Below, piece by piece: positions 19,707 through 34,700 of a DNA stretch of 64,000 nt. The notes beneath the pieces are model-generated. The model was not told where the DNA came from. It saw only the letters and a list, made by a program, of their open reading frames with translations, and did not search any database. The translations under genes and the position numbers were made by a program. Every line of letters begins with the position of its first letter. Position 1 is the first letter of the stretch. This stretch comes from Tridacna crocea (lineage: Eukaryota > Mollusca > Bivalvia > Cardiida > Cardiidae), in contig OX031062.1 in the NCBI GenBank assembly GCA_943736015.1, positions 60,128,962-60,192,961 of the forward strand, written 5' to 3'.

Positions 19707-22700
19707 CTGCAAAACCATAAAACAACAGTGTATTCATTTTACACTTAAGCGATAGCTATAAATTTTTCAGTACTCAAATTGTGGCAAAAGACCATTGCTA
19801 AGCTTTTGCCCTACCTTCCCCCTTGACTGACTTATTTGTAATAAAATTACATGTATTGTGTTCTAAAGCACTAACAAAAGCTAAGCCCTTCCATTACTAT
19901 TAGAACAGTTCTTTTAACTTTAAACAAGATCAGACAAAGAAAGTTCAGGCTTGTTCATGCTGGGTGTATCCGAGGGAACCTACACTTTCACATGGTCACC
20001 AACAAATTTCTTCTTGGTGAGATTCTAAAGACTTAAATAAGTCTATTAACCACTAACCAAATAATCCTGTAGGGTTTTGAAAATATAGAGGGAAAAATTG
20101 CATGTATTTAATATGTTCTGTAAAATATTGGTATATAGAATTTTAAGTTTCAGGTCCAAAATTTGAATGTCTGAATAGTGGTAAAATTCCAGCTACACAA
20201 TGGTTATACAGTAAAAAAAGTAAAAATGAGCATCTGTAGCCAGACATTGATTAAACAATATCATGGTAAACATGTACATCTGTAGTCACACACAGATTAA
20301 CCCTTTACCAAACGACAAAATTCTAGACTAGTCCAAATTGAAAGCACCTGCAGACCACAAAACACATGTAACTCAAAAATTGAAATTTGTTTCCAGCAGG
20401 GTTGAAAACATTGTGGGAAAAGGAGAAAATGCTGGTTACCAGCATTTTCTCCTTTTCCAACAATGTTTTCAAAAGGCTTCTATCCCAGGGTCGTAAAAAC
20501 CAGGGATTGTTTGGTAAAGGGTTAAACAGCATCGTAGCAAAACTGAGCATCTGTAACCACACTTTGATTAAACAGCACCATAGTAAAACTGAGCATCTTA
20601 GCCACACATTCATTAAACAGCACCATAGTAAAAATGAGCATCTGTAACCACACATTCATTAAACAGCACCATAGTAAAAATGAGCATCTGTAACCACACT
20701 TTGATTAAACAGCACCATAGTAAAAATGAGCATCTGTAACCACACTTTGATTAAACAGCACCATAGTAAAAATGAGCATCTTAGCCACACATTCATTAAA
20801 CAGCACCATAGTAAAAATGAGCATCTGTAGCCACACATTCATTAAACAGCACCATAGTAAAAATGAGCATCTGTAGCCACACATAGTATAAACAGCACCA
20901 TAGTAAAAATGAGCATCTTAGCCAGACAGTGTATAAAAGAGTTTTAAAGTAAAAATGAAGCATCTGTAGTCACTATTTATTAAAGGAAAATGTGCATTTG
21001 TAGCCACACATTGCTGTAATAGTATCATGGGAAACATGTCTATTTGTAGCCAGACATTCATTAACTGAGCTGACGACAAAATAAAAGTGACTGGAAATTT
21101 GAAATTTCTTTTGTGAAGGGTAGAAAACATTGTCGGAAAAGGAATACATGCTGGTTACCAGCATTTTCTCCTTTTCCCACAATATTTTCTAAATGCTTCT
21201 TTCTCAGGGGTGTCAAAAGTAGTGATTGTGTGGTAATGTGTTAAACAGTTTCATGAACATATGCATCTGTAGTCACATATGGATTAAACAGTATCATGAG
21301 AAACACGTGCAAGTTCTGCCCTCACACTCGCCATAAAAACCAAGTAGAATATGATAGAACTTTAAAACTCATGCAGATGGATATCTCGTTTCAAGTTCAT
21401 GAAACAGTTGAATCGCATTACATAGAGAGTAAGTGTTACAATAAAGTGATGCTGATAACAACATCAGGTGATTGCCATTTGCATGCAACCAATCAACATG
21501 GGACAATGGTAGTTCTGACAAAAGACTATTACTGGAAGTCAATCCTAAGGTATCATGTAACTTTGAAGGAGTTAAAAATAGTTTAACCCATTACCACACA
21601 ATCCCTACTTTTGACGCCCCTGAGAAAGAAGCCTTTAGAAAACATTGTGGGAAAAGGAGAAAATGCTGGTAACCAGAGCATAGGATCATTTCATTGCATG
21701 AAAACTTTTTTTCTTTTCCTTACAGGCAATTTAATCATTATAAGCATATATAGAACTATAAAAAGAATATTTGAGTATGAATTTAATGTTCAAATGTTTG
21801 GCTATTTTTCTTTTTGAATATTTGACTTTTCCATCCAGCCCTAGCTTCTCTGTTGCCGTATATCAAAACTTTTGGTAAAATCCTGATACATACAACCAAC
21901 AAAAGACATACATTTTTGCAATGGTAAAAACTTGAAAATAACCAATAAATATTGTGCTGTTGTATTGCAAATGATAACTCCATTTTCGTTATATCAGATA
22001 TGAATTCATCATAATGATTTGCATACAGATGCCTGTATCCATACATTTTATTGATCATGACATTCCCATGCGTTTCATCGAAACTCTGGCATGAAATCTA
22101 ATTATAAAGAGGCTATGTAGCCCATTCAGGAAGCACCATTGAAAATTTTACATTCTTACTTTTGTCTTTCCTCATTACTGGTGATTTGCCAGCTTTGGAT
22201 TTACTTAATTCAGTGAAAGCACTTTTGAAGTTTGTGAGGTATTAAAAATCTGAGTAGCTTCTCTTAAAAGGAAAAATCAGTATCTGAAAAAAGCAAACAG
22301 ACCTACCTGGTAAAGGATGTATAATTGTGTTACAGCGTTTTTCAACTGCATTCATATTCATTTGCTCCTGACCATCACTCACAAGACTAATAGCAATGCC
22401 AAAGGACCCTAGAAGCAAAAAAACTATCTATATATTAACCCTTTACCACACAATGACGACTTTTAACAACTATAAGGAAGTGGCCTTTTGAAACCTTCGT
22501 TGAAAAAGAAAACAAAGTTTTCTACTCCATCAAAGAAAAAATGCCACTATGAAGTTATCTTCTGCAAATGCTTTAGATTTGGTTTGGCCTAAAATTCTGC
22601 CATGTTATGAAGGGCTAAATAGTACTGAAACCTATCTCCAAGTTATCTAAGTTAACCAAAAATTAAATTATACATTAATAATTCTAGTACATCATGTTGC

Positions 22701-25700
22701 TCAAATATCTTGAAAACAACTCGAAAGTGAATAGTCTATTAATAAAAAGATACCAAATGAAAAAGATACCAAAAAAATTTCCAACAAGCAATTTCGTTGA
22801 AATGATATCCCCCGCCAAAAAAGACCTTTTTTGATACAAACGTATAGGAGGTATTCTGTTTTGCATGTACATGTGGCCTTCTTGTTATTGGTCCATGAAG
22901 AAATTATATGTTAAGCTCCCTTGTTCCATGGCACAGGATTTCATTAGATAAAAGAAGAGCCGTCAGAGACGGGTTATGCTCCCCGAACGAGTGCTTGTCA
23001 TAAAATATATGAAATTGATAAAAATTCACTTCGTTTATCCTAAAAGAACCTGTTCATGCCCCCCAAAATTTGAAGTGAAAAGGCAATTACTATCTTGGAG
23101 ATAGCCAACACAAACTTGTAGAGGACAATAAGCCCCCTTTAAGCCCCCTTTTCCCATAAGACAATATTGGATCATTGAAATAAAAACAACGGGTGTGTGA
23201 TTTGTGGCATTTTTAAATAATAATTCAAAATTCGAAATTTCATAAAATTTTGAGCAGTCATGTAGTAAATGTTACATAAAACAATTTTTTACATGAAGCC
23301 CCCTTTTCCCGAGACGCAGCCTGAAATTGAGAAACAGGAAGAGATGTACCTGGGCAACGTTCCAACAAGTTCAGATTTGAAATTTAACAAAGTTTTGAGC
23401 ACCGATAAAGGAGATATTAGTGAAAAACAATTTTTTCCATGAAGTCGCCTTTTTCCGTGATGCAGCCTCAATTTGAGAAAGCAGGAAAGACATATTTGCG
23501 CATTAATAATTAATAGATTGAAAAAAACAAAGGGCACATGTTGAAACTTGTAGAAAAAGATAGAACCATGAAATTTCATGAAATTTTGACAAAAACTGAA
23601 CAAGATACAAGTAAAAATTGCAATTTTGCATTAGGGCCCCTTTTTCCTTCTCATTATACAAGAAACCCCCTTTTTCCATGACAGAGGGTCAAATTGAAAA
23701 ACACATAGATAAAGAAACAAGAGCACATGGTGAAACTTTGAAAAAACAATATAACCATGAAGTTTAATGAAATTTTGACCAAAACTGAATGAAATATTAG
23801 TAAAAATTGAAATTTTGCAAGAAACCCCCTTTTTCCATGACAGAACGTCAACTTAAAAAATGCCCAGATTAAAAATAGCAAGGGCAAATGCTAAAACTTT
23901 CCATAAACAATATAACCATGAAGTTTCATGATATTCTGACAAAAACTGAATGAGATATTGGTAAAAATTGCAATTTTGCATTAAGCCCCTTTTTTCCATG
24001 ACATGGGGTCAAATTGAAAATCCGGGAAAGATACGTCGGCGCCTTACCCCAAGGAGTTCATATATGAAGTTTTATCCAATTTGGTCCAGGGGTTGTGGAG
24101 AAATCGAGTTTTGAAGAGAAGACTCCAAACATTGAAAGTGTACTTAAGTGTAACTTAAGTGAAACTTAAAATCGCTCTCAGTCGGCCATTTTGCATCGAA
24201 TCAAAAAAAGAAAAAAATTGTCTCGGGAGAATGGGTCATTGTATATGTATATAAAGTTTCACGAAATTCCGTCCAATGGTATTGGAGATATTTGCCAGGA
24301 CGGACACACGGACGGACGGACGGACAACGCTAAAACTATATCCCTCCGCCTACGGCGGGGGATAATAACACAAAGAAAAAATGCTGTCAATGAAAAAGAG
24401 ACAATACATGCAAACCCGACAGCTGTTATAAAAGTCTTCCATCACAGACAATGTGTTACAGATATTGGTATATCAAAATATTAAAACCGTCTTTCCCTAT
24501 GAAGGCATGTACAGTTGCATTTTGACAGTATTACATATTACATTCAGCTACATAATGCTTTACATTGAGTATGGTTAATTCTTTTAATTTACATAATAAA
24601 TTTTCAAATTAACACACAAATCATTATAAATCATTTTATTATATATTTATATATATTAAAAATATCCGGTATTTCCTTAACCCATTACCACACAATCCCT
24701 ACTTTTGACGCCCCTGAGAAAGAAGCCTTGAGAAAACATTGTGGGAAAAGGAGAAAATGCTGGTAACCAGCATTTTCTCCTTTCCCCACAATGTTTTCTA
24801 CCCTCCAAAAAACAAATTTCAAATTTTCAGTCACTTTAATTTTGTCGTCTGCAAATGCTTTCAATTTGGGCAAGTCTATAATATTGTTGTTTGTTAATGA
24901 GTTATTAAAATATATACATGTATACTAAATTAGCTCCGGCTTTTTTACCTCTGGCCTTATTACCTATGGCTTTTTTACCTATGGCCTTTTTACCTATGGC
25001 CTTTTTACCTATTGTTTTTTTACCACTGGCTTTTTTACCTAGGCATTTCTAGGGTAAGCCATTTTGCAGAGGATGAAATGAAGTAGTATTCCTGGAAGCT
25101 GAATGTATGTTTTAATCATTTATTAGTAGGTCTAGCAAAAGAGATATAACTCACCAAATCTCCCTGCTCTTCCAATTCTATGGAGGTAAGTTTCATGGTC
25201 CTTTGGTATGTCCATGTTAATAACAAGATTCACTTTATCTGCATCTATTCCTCGAGCTGTCTACAAAGCAGAAGTTACACAAAACTTAGACGTGGCACGC
25301 TAAGGGGAAACTTGTTAATAGACAAGGTTTGGGTTTATATTAACTCTTTATCCCATAAGGCATTTCTATGGTATCTCTGATTGTACCTAAATAACAGCAA
25401 GGATGAAGCCCTTTCTTATGTGTATATGACACCTTATGATAGTATAGAAAACATTGTGGCAAAAGGTGAAATTGCTCGTCACGAGCAATTTCACCTTTTG
25501 CCACAATGTTTTCCAAAGGCTCCTACAAGCAATGCGTAGAAATGAGTATCTATGGAGTAAAGGGTTAACAAACTAATTCTAATCCCCTCTAAATTAAAAA
25601 CTAGCTATTTGATTAGCTTGTCTTGTAACATCAGGTTGAAATAATATTTAGGATTGTTCATGAATAGGACCTCAAACTATGAAGATGATGTTTCTACAAT

Positions 25701-28700
25701 TTTTAGTATAGTCTGGGATATTGCTATCTTATACTGTTCAATGTTAGAGGTATGTTGTATTCCTCACACAAACCCAAGCAAATTTAATATTTTTTGGCAA
25801 GCTACAGGTAACTTAGCTGTATTTTTTAGCACAAACAGGATGTACACAAGGTGAACAACATCAAACTTTGAAAAGCTAAAATAATCTTCAAGTACCTGAC
25901 AAGTACATGAAGTAGAAGGGTGTATTTTTTAAAACTTCAAAACAAAATATGTACATGTATTTTCTTGGGGGGGGGGGGGGGGGGGGGCACTTATACCCTT
26001 TACCACACAATCCCAATGCTTAACAGATAAGTCGAGGACAATTTTTAAAAACATGGGCGAAAACAAGAAAATGCGGTTAACCACAATTTTTTCTACCCTA
26101 TCACAGGCACTCCCCCCATTTTGGATAACTACAATTTCGGGTTTACATATGCTTTTGGTTTTTTGGTTTGAGTAAGTTTTAAATTTTGCTGTATTTGTAA
26201 AGGCATTAGGGTAAATTTTACCCTTTCTTAACTCTTTATCAAATGAAATAAATTTTGACTGGTCCAAATTGAAAGTATTTGCAGAGGACAAAATGAATGT
26301 GACTAAAAAATTGAAATTTGTATAGGTAGGAAAGAAAAAATTGTGAAAAAAGGTGAAAATGCTGGATACCAGCATTTTCTCATTTTCCCACGATGTTTTC
26401 AAAAGACTTCTTTGAAATGGGTGTTTAAAGTCGGGACTGTGAGGTAAAGAGTTAACGAGCAGTTTGATAGAGAATTTAAAAACTTACTAAATCTGTAGAG
26501 ATCAGTATACGACATTTGTAGGTTTTAAGTCTAGCCATGGCATGATTTCTATCTTTCTGATCCAGACATCCAGCAATACAGGCCGTGGGCCAGCCTTTGT
26601 TTGTAAGAGTATCTGCCAAATTACTGGCTCTGAAAATTACATTCAGATGATGTTAACAACTGGTCAATTTCAGAATGTAAAAATGGAGCACCAGATAGAG
26701 GGAGTGATTTTGATTTCAGAGATTAAAATACAGCATCTTATTTTCTCCCATAAATACTATGTTATGGGTACTCATTAGAATTGTCTGAGACGATTCTCAG
26801 GAGTACCCACAACACAGGGTTTGGAAAAGAAATAATGGATTTAGAATACCATCATCTTATCTCTTATCTGTAGCTCTAAAAAAAGTCTACAATATTACTT
26901 AGAACAGTCACCTGGACAAATTTTATATGAAAATCAAAATGACTGTCAAAACATGGTGCTTCTTTAGTCCTTACCAACCAATCATGACCTTGAGAAGAGA
27001 CTAAAAATGACAAAATTATGCTCTGGACAGGAAGAAAGTGCTGTAAAAATGATGATCAAAGGGAAATAACTCAAAGACAGCACAAGGTAAAGTTATGGTT
27101 CTTTCGCATTGCACTCCGTTTTTTTGCAACAAACACAAATGCCAAGTTTCAAGTGAGTTGGTCTGGAAATGACATAGTTATGCTCCGGACAAGCAGAAAA
27201 GTCTGTAAAAATGACAATCAAAGGGAAACAACTCAAAGACAACCAAGACATAGTTATGTTTCTTTTGAATTGCACTCCGTTTTATTGCAACAAACACAAC
27301 AAATGCCCAGTTTCAAGTCAGTTGACAAAGTCATGCTCCGGACAAGCAGAAAATGATGTAAAAATAACAATCAAAGAGGAATAACTGGAAGACAGCACAA
27401 GGTAGAATTATGGTTCTTTCGCACTGCACTCCGTATTATTGCAACAAACACAATTGGAAAGTTTCAAGTCATTTGGACTTGAGATAACAAAGTTATACTC
27501 CGGATAAAAAGAACTGGACGCCGCCCGCTCTGCCTGTACGCCATGGATGATCCCATAATACATCCAATCTTCAACGAGCGTATAAAAAAAGGAAGTGTGG
27601 GTCACCTGCAATTTCCTCTTTTCTAACAATGGTTTCAAATCCTTATTTCTCAGGGTTCAGATTGTTTGGTACAGGATTAAGCTCACAACATGGAAACTAC
27701 AGAACGCAGGAATATACCTTGTTTGTATATTGGAGAAAACCAGACACTGTTGAAAGCTTACTGATGATAGTATGTGAATCAAAACCTTGCACTTCTCTTC
27801 AAATACTACATGAGATAAAGGGTGGTATGTCACACACTGATAATACTGTCGAATACCTGCAACAAGAAAAATGTTTCATTATGTTGAGTCTTGATGTTGT
27901 GCTTTGATGTAGTACTTGATTCACCATGCAGGCCTTTTCTAAACCCACCAAAACCTGTTATAATACACAAAGCATTAACTCTGTACCAAATGACAAAATT
28001 TTGACTAGTCCAAATTAAAAGCATTTGCAGATGACAAAATAAATATCACTCAAAAACTGAAATTTGATTTAGGAAGGGTAGAAAACATTGTGGGAAAAGA
28101 AGAAAAATCTGGTTTCCAGCATTTTCTTCTTTTCCTACAATGTTTTCTTAGTGTCATTAAAAGTCGGGATTGTGTGGTAAAGAGTTAACAAAGAGGAAAG
28201 CTTTTTTTTCCACCAGCATGGAGAAGATTGTGAAAATAAAGGAACTGATTGGGACAAATACTTGTTCCTTTACCAGCTATGTTCTGCAACAATTTCATCT
28301 GTAAAAACATTATTGGTCATTTTTGTCCAGCGAGTTTACAGGCATCTCCTTCTAGTCTAAAAACTAGAAAAAAAAATCATATATAATTGAAGGGTCAGTG
28401 TTTGTTGATGCAATTTTTACTAAGCCCTTTCCCAAACAATCCCTGGTTTTTATGACCCTAAGATTGAAGCCATTGGAAAACATTGTGGGAAAAGAAGAAA
28501 ATGCTGGTAACCAGCATTTTCTCCTTTTCCCACAATGTTTTCCGACAATGCCCCCTCAAAAAAAAAAATAGATAAAAAATAAATTTCATCATTTGAGCTA
28601 CCTTTGGTTTGTTGTCTGCAAATGCTTTGAATTTGAGCAAGTCTAAAATTTTGTCTTTTGGTAAAGACTTACACATGGAAACTTTCTTTAACTACTAGAT

Positions 28701-31700
28701 ATTCAAAAAATCCTATGTAGATCTATATGATGGGCTGACAATTTAACAGTCATCTAGATCTATAGGTCTAAAACAATATCTTTCACTTAATATATTTGTA
28801 ATCTGCTGCTGCTATAAAACAAACAAGATGATCATTACACATACTACTGCTTGTTCTTTAATACATAATACAAGAAATTCCTTTACCAAAAATGTGACCA
28901 CCCTGTTGTGACAATGATCTCCAGTAACAGGGTTATGGGGACAGAATGATCCCCCATCAGAAAAAGTAAAGGGAAAAATCCAGCAATTGCACTGCAAGCC
29001 ATGTTTTGTACAGTCAGTATAGGCTACAATACGCCTTCTATATACAAGCAGAAAAATTGGGTTAACTCTTTACCACACAATCCCGACTTTAACGACCCTG
29101 AGAAAGAAGACTTTTGAAAACATTGTGGGAAAAGGAGAAAATGCTGGTAACCATTATTTTCTCCTTTTCCCACAATGTTTTCTACCCTTGCCAAACCAAA
29201 TTCAAATTTTTCCGTCACTTTTATTTTGTCATCTGCGAATGCTTTCAATTTGGAACAGTCTGACATTTTCTTGTGTGGTAAAGAGTTAAGAATGACAGAA
29301 CATGTAAACAAATATATGGTACATACCAAGAAGAGCCGGATCAGAAATGTTCAAGCGCAAAAAGGTTGGGTTTCTCATGTAAGCGGTCAGATGATCTGCT
29401 AAATATTCTGGATAAGTAGCAGACAAAGCGAGCATCTGCTTATTGTCTGGAAGGGTGGAATAAATCCAACTGAAAGAAAGAGAAATGTTTGCTAAATGCT
29501 TAACTAGCCCAAATTGAAAGCATTTGCAGACGACAAAATAGTGAATCAAAAATTGAATTTTGAATTGGAAAGGGTAGAAAACATTGTGGGAAAAGGAGAA
29601 AATGCTGGTTACCAGCATTTTCTCCTTTACCCACAATGTTTTCAAAGGCTTTCTTTCTCAGGGTTGTTAAAAGTCGGGATTCTGTGGTAAAGGATTAATT
29701 CAAATGTAGCTCAACTGATAGTATCTGGTTACTGGCATTTTTTCCTTTCCTCACAATGTTCTTAAATGCCCTCCTTCTTCAGAATTGTTAAAAACTCTGG
29801 ATTTCTGGTACAGAGTTAACTTGTGTATGATACTTTGACACACATTTTTTGCAAATAACTAGGAAAACATCCATGTGAATCCTAAAACACTGAAAAAATG
29901 AAAAAAATCAGTGTTATTGCATTATACTGGTATAACATTGTGGCCACACGTCTTCGCGAGCCAAGGTTACGATCCCTAACTGGATCTTACCTTGGCAAAT
30001 CGAGCCCGATTTCGAGATTATACGCCCCCTAATGTGCTGCTTATTAACCCCTTTAACCTTTTACCACTTAATCCCTACTTTGACACCCCTGAGAAAGAAG
30101 CCTTTTGAAAACACTGTAACCAGCATTTTCTCCTTTTCCCACAGTGTTTTCTACCCTTTCCAGATCGATTTCAATTTTTTAGTCACCTTTATTTTGTTGT
30201 CTGCAAATGCTTTCAATTTGAACCAGTCTAAAATTTTGTGTGTTGTAAAGAGTTAAATCGCATTTCTGATAGCCAATGAAATATTGTTTTACAAACTACT
30301 TACGAATACAATAATCAACATGAAGCAATAACCACAAACGTACTTTGACATTCCATTGTCAGGTGTTGGAATATAGCCTAAAACCTCTGATAATTGATAA
30401 GTCACACTGAAACTTCTGTAAATATTGTTTGTCCATGTTTTTTCGGTGATAAATCATTACAGATCCTGCACACATTCACAGAGGTACCCATGTTTACCTT
30501 CTATTTCAATTAAAAAAGGTCGCGACCTTGTTCTACTTTTATCAAAGATGAAATGCTACGAGCGATTTGATTTGTGCAGTTAGAGCTAGCTGCAACCAAT
30601 GAAAATGTGTATTGTGGGAATGTCAAAATCAAGCTCGATCCACCAAGGGCAAGTAGCATAGTGAATTGTCACCCTTGGCTTGCGAAGATGTTGGCCACAA
30701 TCCTAACATTAAAATACTATGCAACAAACTGCAAAAAATGTTGCAAAAAAATTGTTTGAATGAACCAATATGTTAATGATTTTAACAGAAATAATTCTGT
30801 TTTACAAAATACTCGGCATTCCTCCCACTCGGGTTTACTCACTTGATCTGATCCTGAAAACCTTCTTCTAGAAGTTTATCTGCTTCATCCAAAACAAACA
30901 TTCGAATATTCTCTGCCTTCAAGACTCCAGTTTCAATCAACTGTTTAATTCGACCTGAAAATAATTAACGCCTCATGTTTCTGTATCAGTTACACACCTG
31001 TGCAAAAGGATAAATATTTTTACTAGTTTAACTAACTCTTTACCACACAACAAATTTAAAAAGTGGTCCAAATTGAAAGCATTTGCAGTTGACAAAAAAA
31101 AAATGTGACTGAAAAATCAAAATATGAGAAGGATAGAAAACATTGTGGGAAAAGGAGAAAATGCTGGTCATCAGCATTTTCTCCTTTTCCAACAAAGTTT
31201 TCAAAAAGCTTCTAATTCAGGTTTGTCAAAAGTAGTCATTGTGTGGTGAAGGGTTAAAAGCATTTGTAGGTGACAAATTGAACTTGGCTCCAAAAACCGG
31301 ATATGCAGATGACAAATTATCGTGACTCAAAAGTTGAAATTTGAACTGGGAGGATAAAAAACATAATTGCAAAAGGAGAAAATGCTGGTTAATACCAGCA
31401 TTTTCTCCTTTTTCCACAATGTTTTCAAAAGGCTTGATTGGGAAAGGTTTAAAAACCTTATTCAGAGTAATGGTTCATAAAAATACTTTATTACAATTTA
31501 CCAGGAGAACCCACAGCAATATGGCACTTTTTCAACTTCATCCTGTCCTCATTCAGTGGTAGTCCCCCTATAAATGTGTGACATTCCAAACCTTTCATAG
31601 CACTTCCTATACTCTTTATTACTTCCCAGATCTGCACAGCAATTTCCCTTGTTGGAGCTAGTACCAGCACCTAGTCAAAGGGAAAGAAAATAAAATTTAT

Positions 31701-34700
31701 GTTATTTCATTTTCTTATTTTTGCTTTAACACCACACATATTATTCATATATTCAGGGTGAAAAAAATATGCATTGACAGAGTTATATCTATGTGTAATT
31801 ACAACACTGACAAATACAAAATTTGGTCACAAGCGTATTCACAAACTGATATGAAAGTCACATTTAGTACCACGATACACGATTTTCAGGGTATTAACTC
31901 ACTTTGTTTACATATACTCATGGAGTTAACAGTATGCATAGACAGAATAATAGAAGTGTTATCACATGACAGACATTTCAAACAAAAAATATTGTCATAT
32001 ATCACAAACATACATAAAGATCACTTAACAAACTAATATACACAATGTCAAGCTTCTGATCTTTTTTCCCCACCCACCAAATTTGACATGAGTAGGTTCC
32101 TTCAGGTGAAGGTGAATGGTTATTTATCTCTACTGACAAAAGTGTTCCCACCCACCAACTATTGATGTAAAATAAAAAAAAAAAGTAATGGCTGTAACAG
32201 TATGGCCCAAGAAAGAGGTCAATCAGATTTAGGTCACATATGTTTAAAGTTGACATCACTTTGTGAGAATTAAAATAAAAGTCTTTCTGAAAGACTCTTT
32301 CAAGGTAACAGGGTGGGGGGACTAATTTATCTGTTGGACAGTTTTCGTTACTTAGCTAAGATTTCACAAGGGTCTTGGAAAAACAGAACTCCAGATAGAG
32401 GGGATGATTTTGATTTCAAAATTGAAAATAGTTGTTCTCGACCAAACCCTATGCTGTGGGTACTCATTAGAATCGTCTCATCGAGACGATTCTAATGAGT
32501 ACCCACAACATAGGGTTTAGTCGAGAAATAACAACTTTAGAATACCATCACTCCCTACTATCGGGAGCTCTGAAAAGGATAGGCTTCTCACTCAATAAAC
32601 CAGAAAAGATGTATTCTGTTTATCCTTTGGGCTCAGAGTATAAACTCAAGCATATATTTCGTTTTTCTTCGTGCAAAACCACAGAGATACCTCAGCATTT
32701 CTGGATTCAATAAAGACTCTCATCTTTTGCGTCTTTCTTATGTAACCTGTGAAACATAGCTTTGATAAATTAAGAATTCAGACCTAAGGGTATTGAGGTA
32801 TTTTGTATAATACCAACAAATGTGTTCATAAACAGATAAACAAATAATCAATGCAAGAATACTGGTGGAAAGACTTAATCCTAAGACAGCTGGGAGAACA
32901 AACTTGGTGTTTTAACTTTTAACAACACAATCCCGACTTTTGACAAACTGACAAACCTGAAAAAAAAAAACATTTGAAAATATTGTGGGAAAGGAGACAA
33001 TGCTGGCACCAGCATTTTCTCCATTTCTCACAATGTTTTCTCCCCTTCCCAAATAAAATTTCTGTTTTTGGTTCCCATTAGTTTTTATGTCTGCAAATGA
33101 ATTGCAGTTTGGAGTAGTGCAAAATTTTGCTGCTTGGTATAGAGTAAAGTCAACAGAAAATCTAAAGATCACACAATTTTATTGCCGTATTTGGTTGTAA
33201 CATCTCAAATACTAATGTACAGTGAAGATCCAACACAAATTGACAAGGAAGAGTGATGCATGCAGCCCACTTTTGATCTGGTCTGCTGAAGCAGCAAAGC
33301 GCTGGCTAATAGTTCTGTTATAAATCCAGCTCTTTTCTTTTTCCAACAACAACAACAAAAGCAAGTACCTGAGTTGAGGCAGTATCAATGGAAATACTCT
33401 CCAAAGCAATTACAGAAAAGACACAAGTTTTCCCTGTTCCAGACTTAGCTTGAACAATCAAATCTGAAAAAAATTAAGACATGTTTGGCATAAATGTCAT
33501 GGACTTGTAATTAAACAGTAAAAGAAAGAACAATCAAATTTGCAAAAATTAAAACATGTTTGGCATAAATATTATGGACTTGTAATTAAAAAGTAGAAGA
33601 ATGCAGCCAATTTTATTAGCAACTGTCAGAAAATGCAATACAGCATAATGAACAAAATAAGTTAGGTGATAACCTAACACTATTTGGATCATATCAGAGT
33701 CTGTAATCTTTTATGGCACATCAACAGCCAAGATTATTCACCATTTACGAAACAATGTTGGGTTTTCACAACCCTGTAGCAGAGTTCTCGGAAACGCCAA
33801 TACTGTCGTCTGAGACGACAACTTTTCCCCGCGGACGACAAAAAATCCGAACAAAGGATTCCACCGGACGACAAGTTTTTTTTAGGACACGCGTCCGAAA
33901 ACAGCTGCTCAGTTTATCAGGGATCATATATAACTTGTAATTTACGATGTCGGGCTTGATTAGTTTATCATTTGATTGTTTACAAGATGTTTAGCGAGGC
34001 TGAAAATTCTTACATGTTAGGTAATCTCTAAAGTCGGGTAGTCGAAGAGGTAGGCGTGGCTAACTGGGAAACTAACGACCAATCGAAATGCGTCATTCTT
34101 TATCACTTGCCCAGTACCCATTACGCAGTGGATAACAAATAGCTATTACCCTTATCCCCAGTAATGTTGTTTGAAATCTGCAAATCATGCATCAATAAAT
34201 AGACTGTAGACCACTTTATGCTGATAATTGGTCAATATAGTTAATTAAAAGAAGGGTATTGATCATCTCGTGATGCGATTGAGAGGAAGCAATGAAAATA
34301 ATTGAGTCCGTGATTTTTCAACTTTTGAATTTTTTTATTGGTCGATCTTTTCAATTGCCAAACAACGTGGCTTGAAAGTGAAATCTCTTTTCTTTACTAC
34401 TACATCATCTTAAATCAGTTTCCGAGTCGCGCAAATTATTTTGTACATCATTTTACAGACTTTAGATTGGCGTAACAAATATTAATTGCACACAAGACCT
34501 CAAGTAAGAAAAAACACGGACAAAACAGACCATTTTCTGCTTATCGCGAGTAAAATAAGGGGTTTTAATGCTATTTGTTATCCTTATAGAGAAATTCATA
34601 CCGAATGATGTGGAAATACCTTTCAAGAAATAAACAGAGAAGAAAAAGTTCGGGGAAAAAAAAAACACACACACACACACAGAAACCCATGACACAACAA

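Larger units (their letters stand above)
20213..21310. repeat. 46-bp minisatellite interrupted by two MITEs
   Basis: Units contain ATTAAACAGCACCATAGTAA then AAATGAGCATCTGTA. The cleanest stretch is 20545-20935. MITEs at 20297-20525 and 21061-21244 sit exactly at the TTAA of the unit. Confidence 0.92.

Noticed and set aside
20545..20935. Regular repeats considered as a CRISPR array
   Set aside because: Units are contiguous 46-bp minisatellite copies without unique spacers, in a eukaryotic intron.
21296..21586. 96-codon plus-strand frame with several Cys and His
   Set aside because: No spaced zinc-binding pattern, no splice context; lies in a DDX20 intron on the opposite strand.
28812..28997. 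Minus-strand frame between DDX20 exons, considered as an exon
   Set aside because: It has plausible ag/gt edges but no similarity to the expected DDX20 segment, which was found at 27718-27856.
29940..30040. Short GC-richer hairpin-like sequence CGCGAGCCAAGGTTACGATC
   Set aside because: The stem is short and imperfect, and I could not link it to a known RNA or element.
33713..33940. 75-codon frame containing repeated TCGTCTGAGACGACA-like bases
   Set aside because: Looks like a decayed repeat; no domain or splice support.
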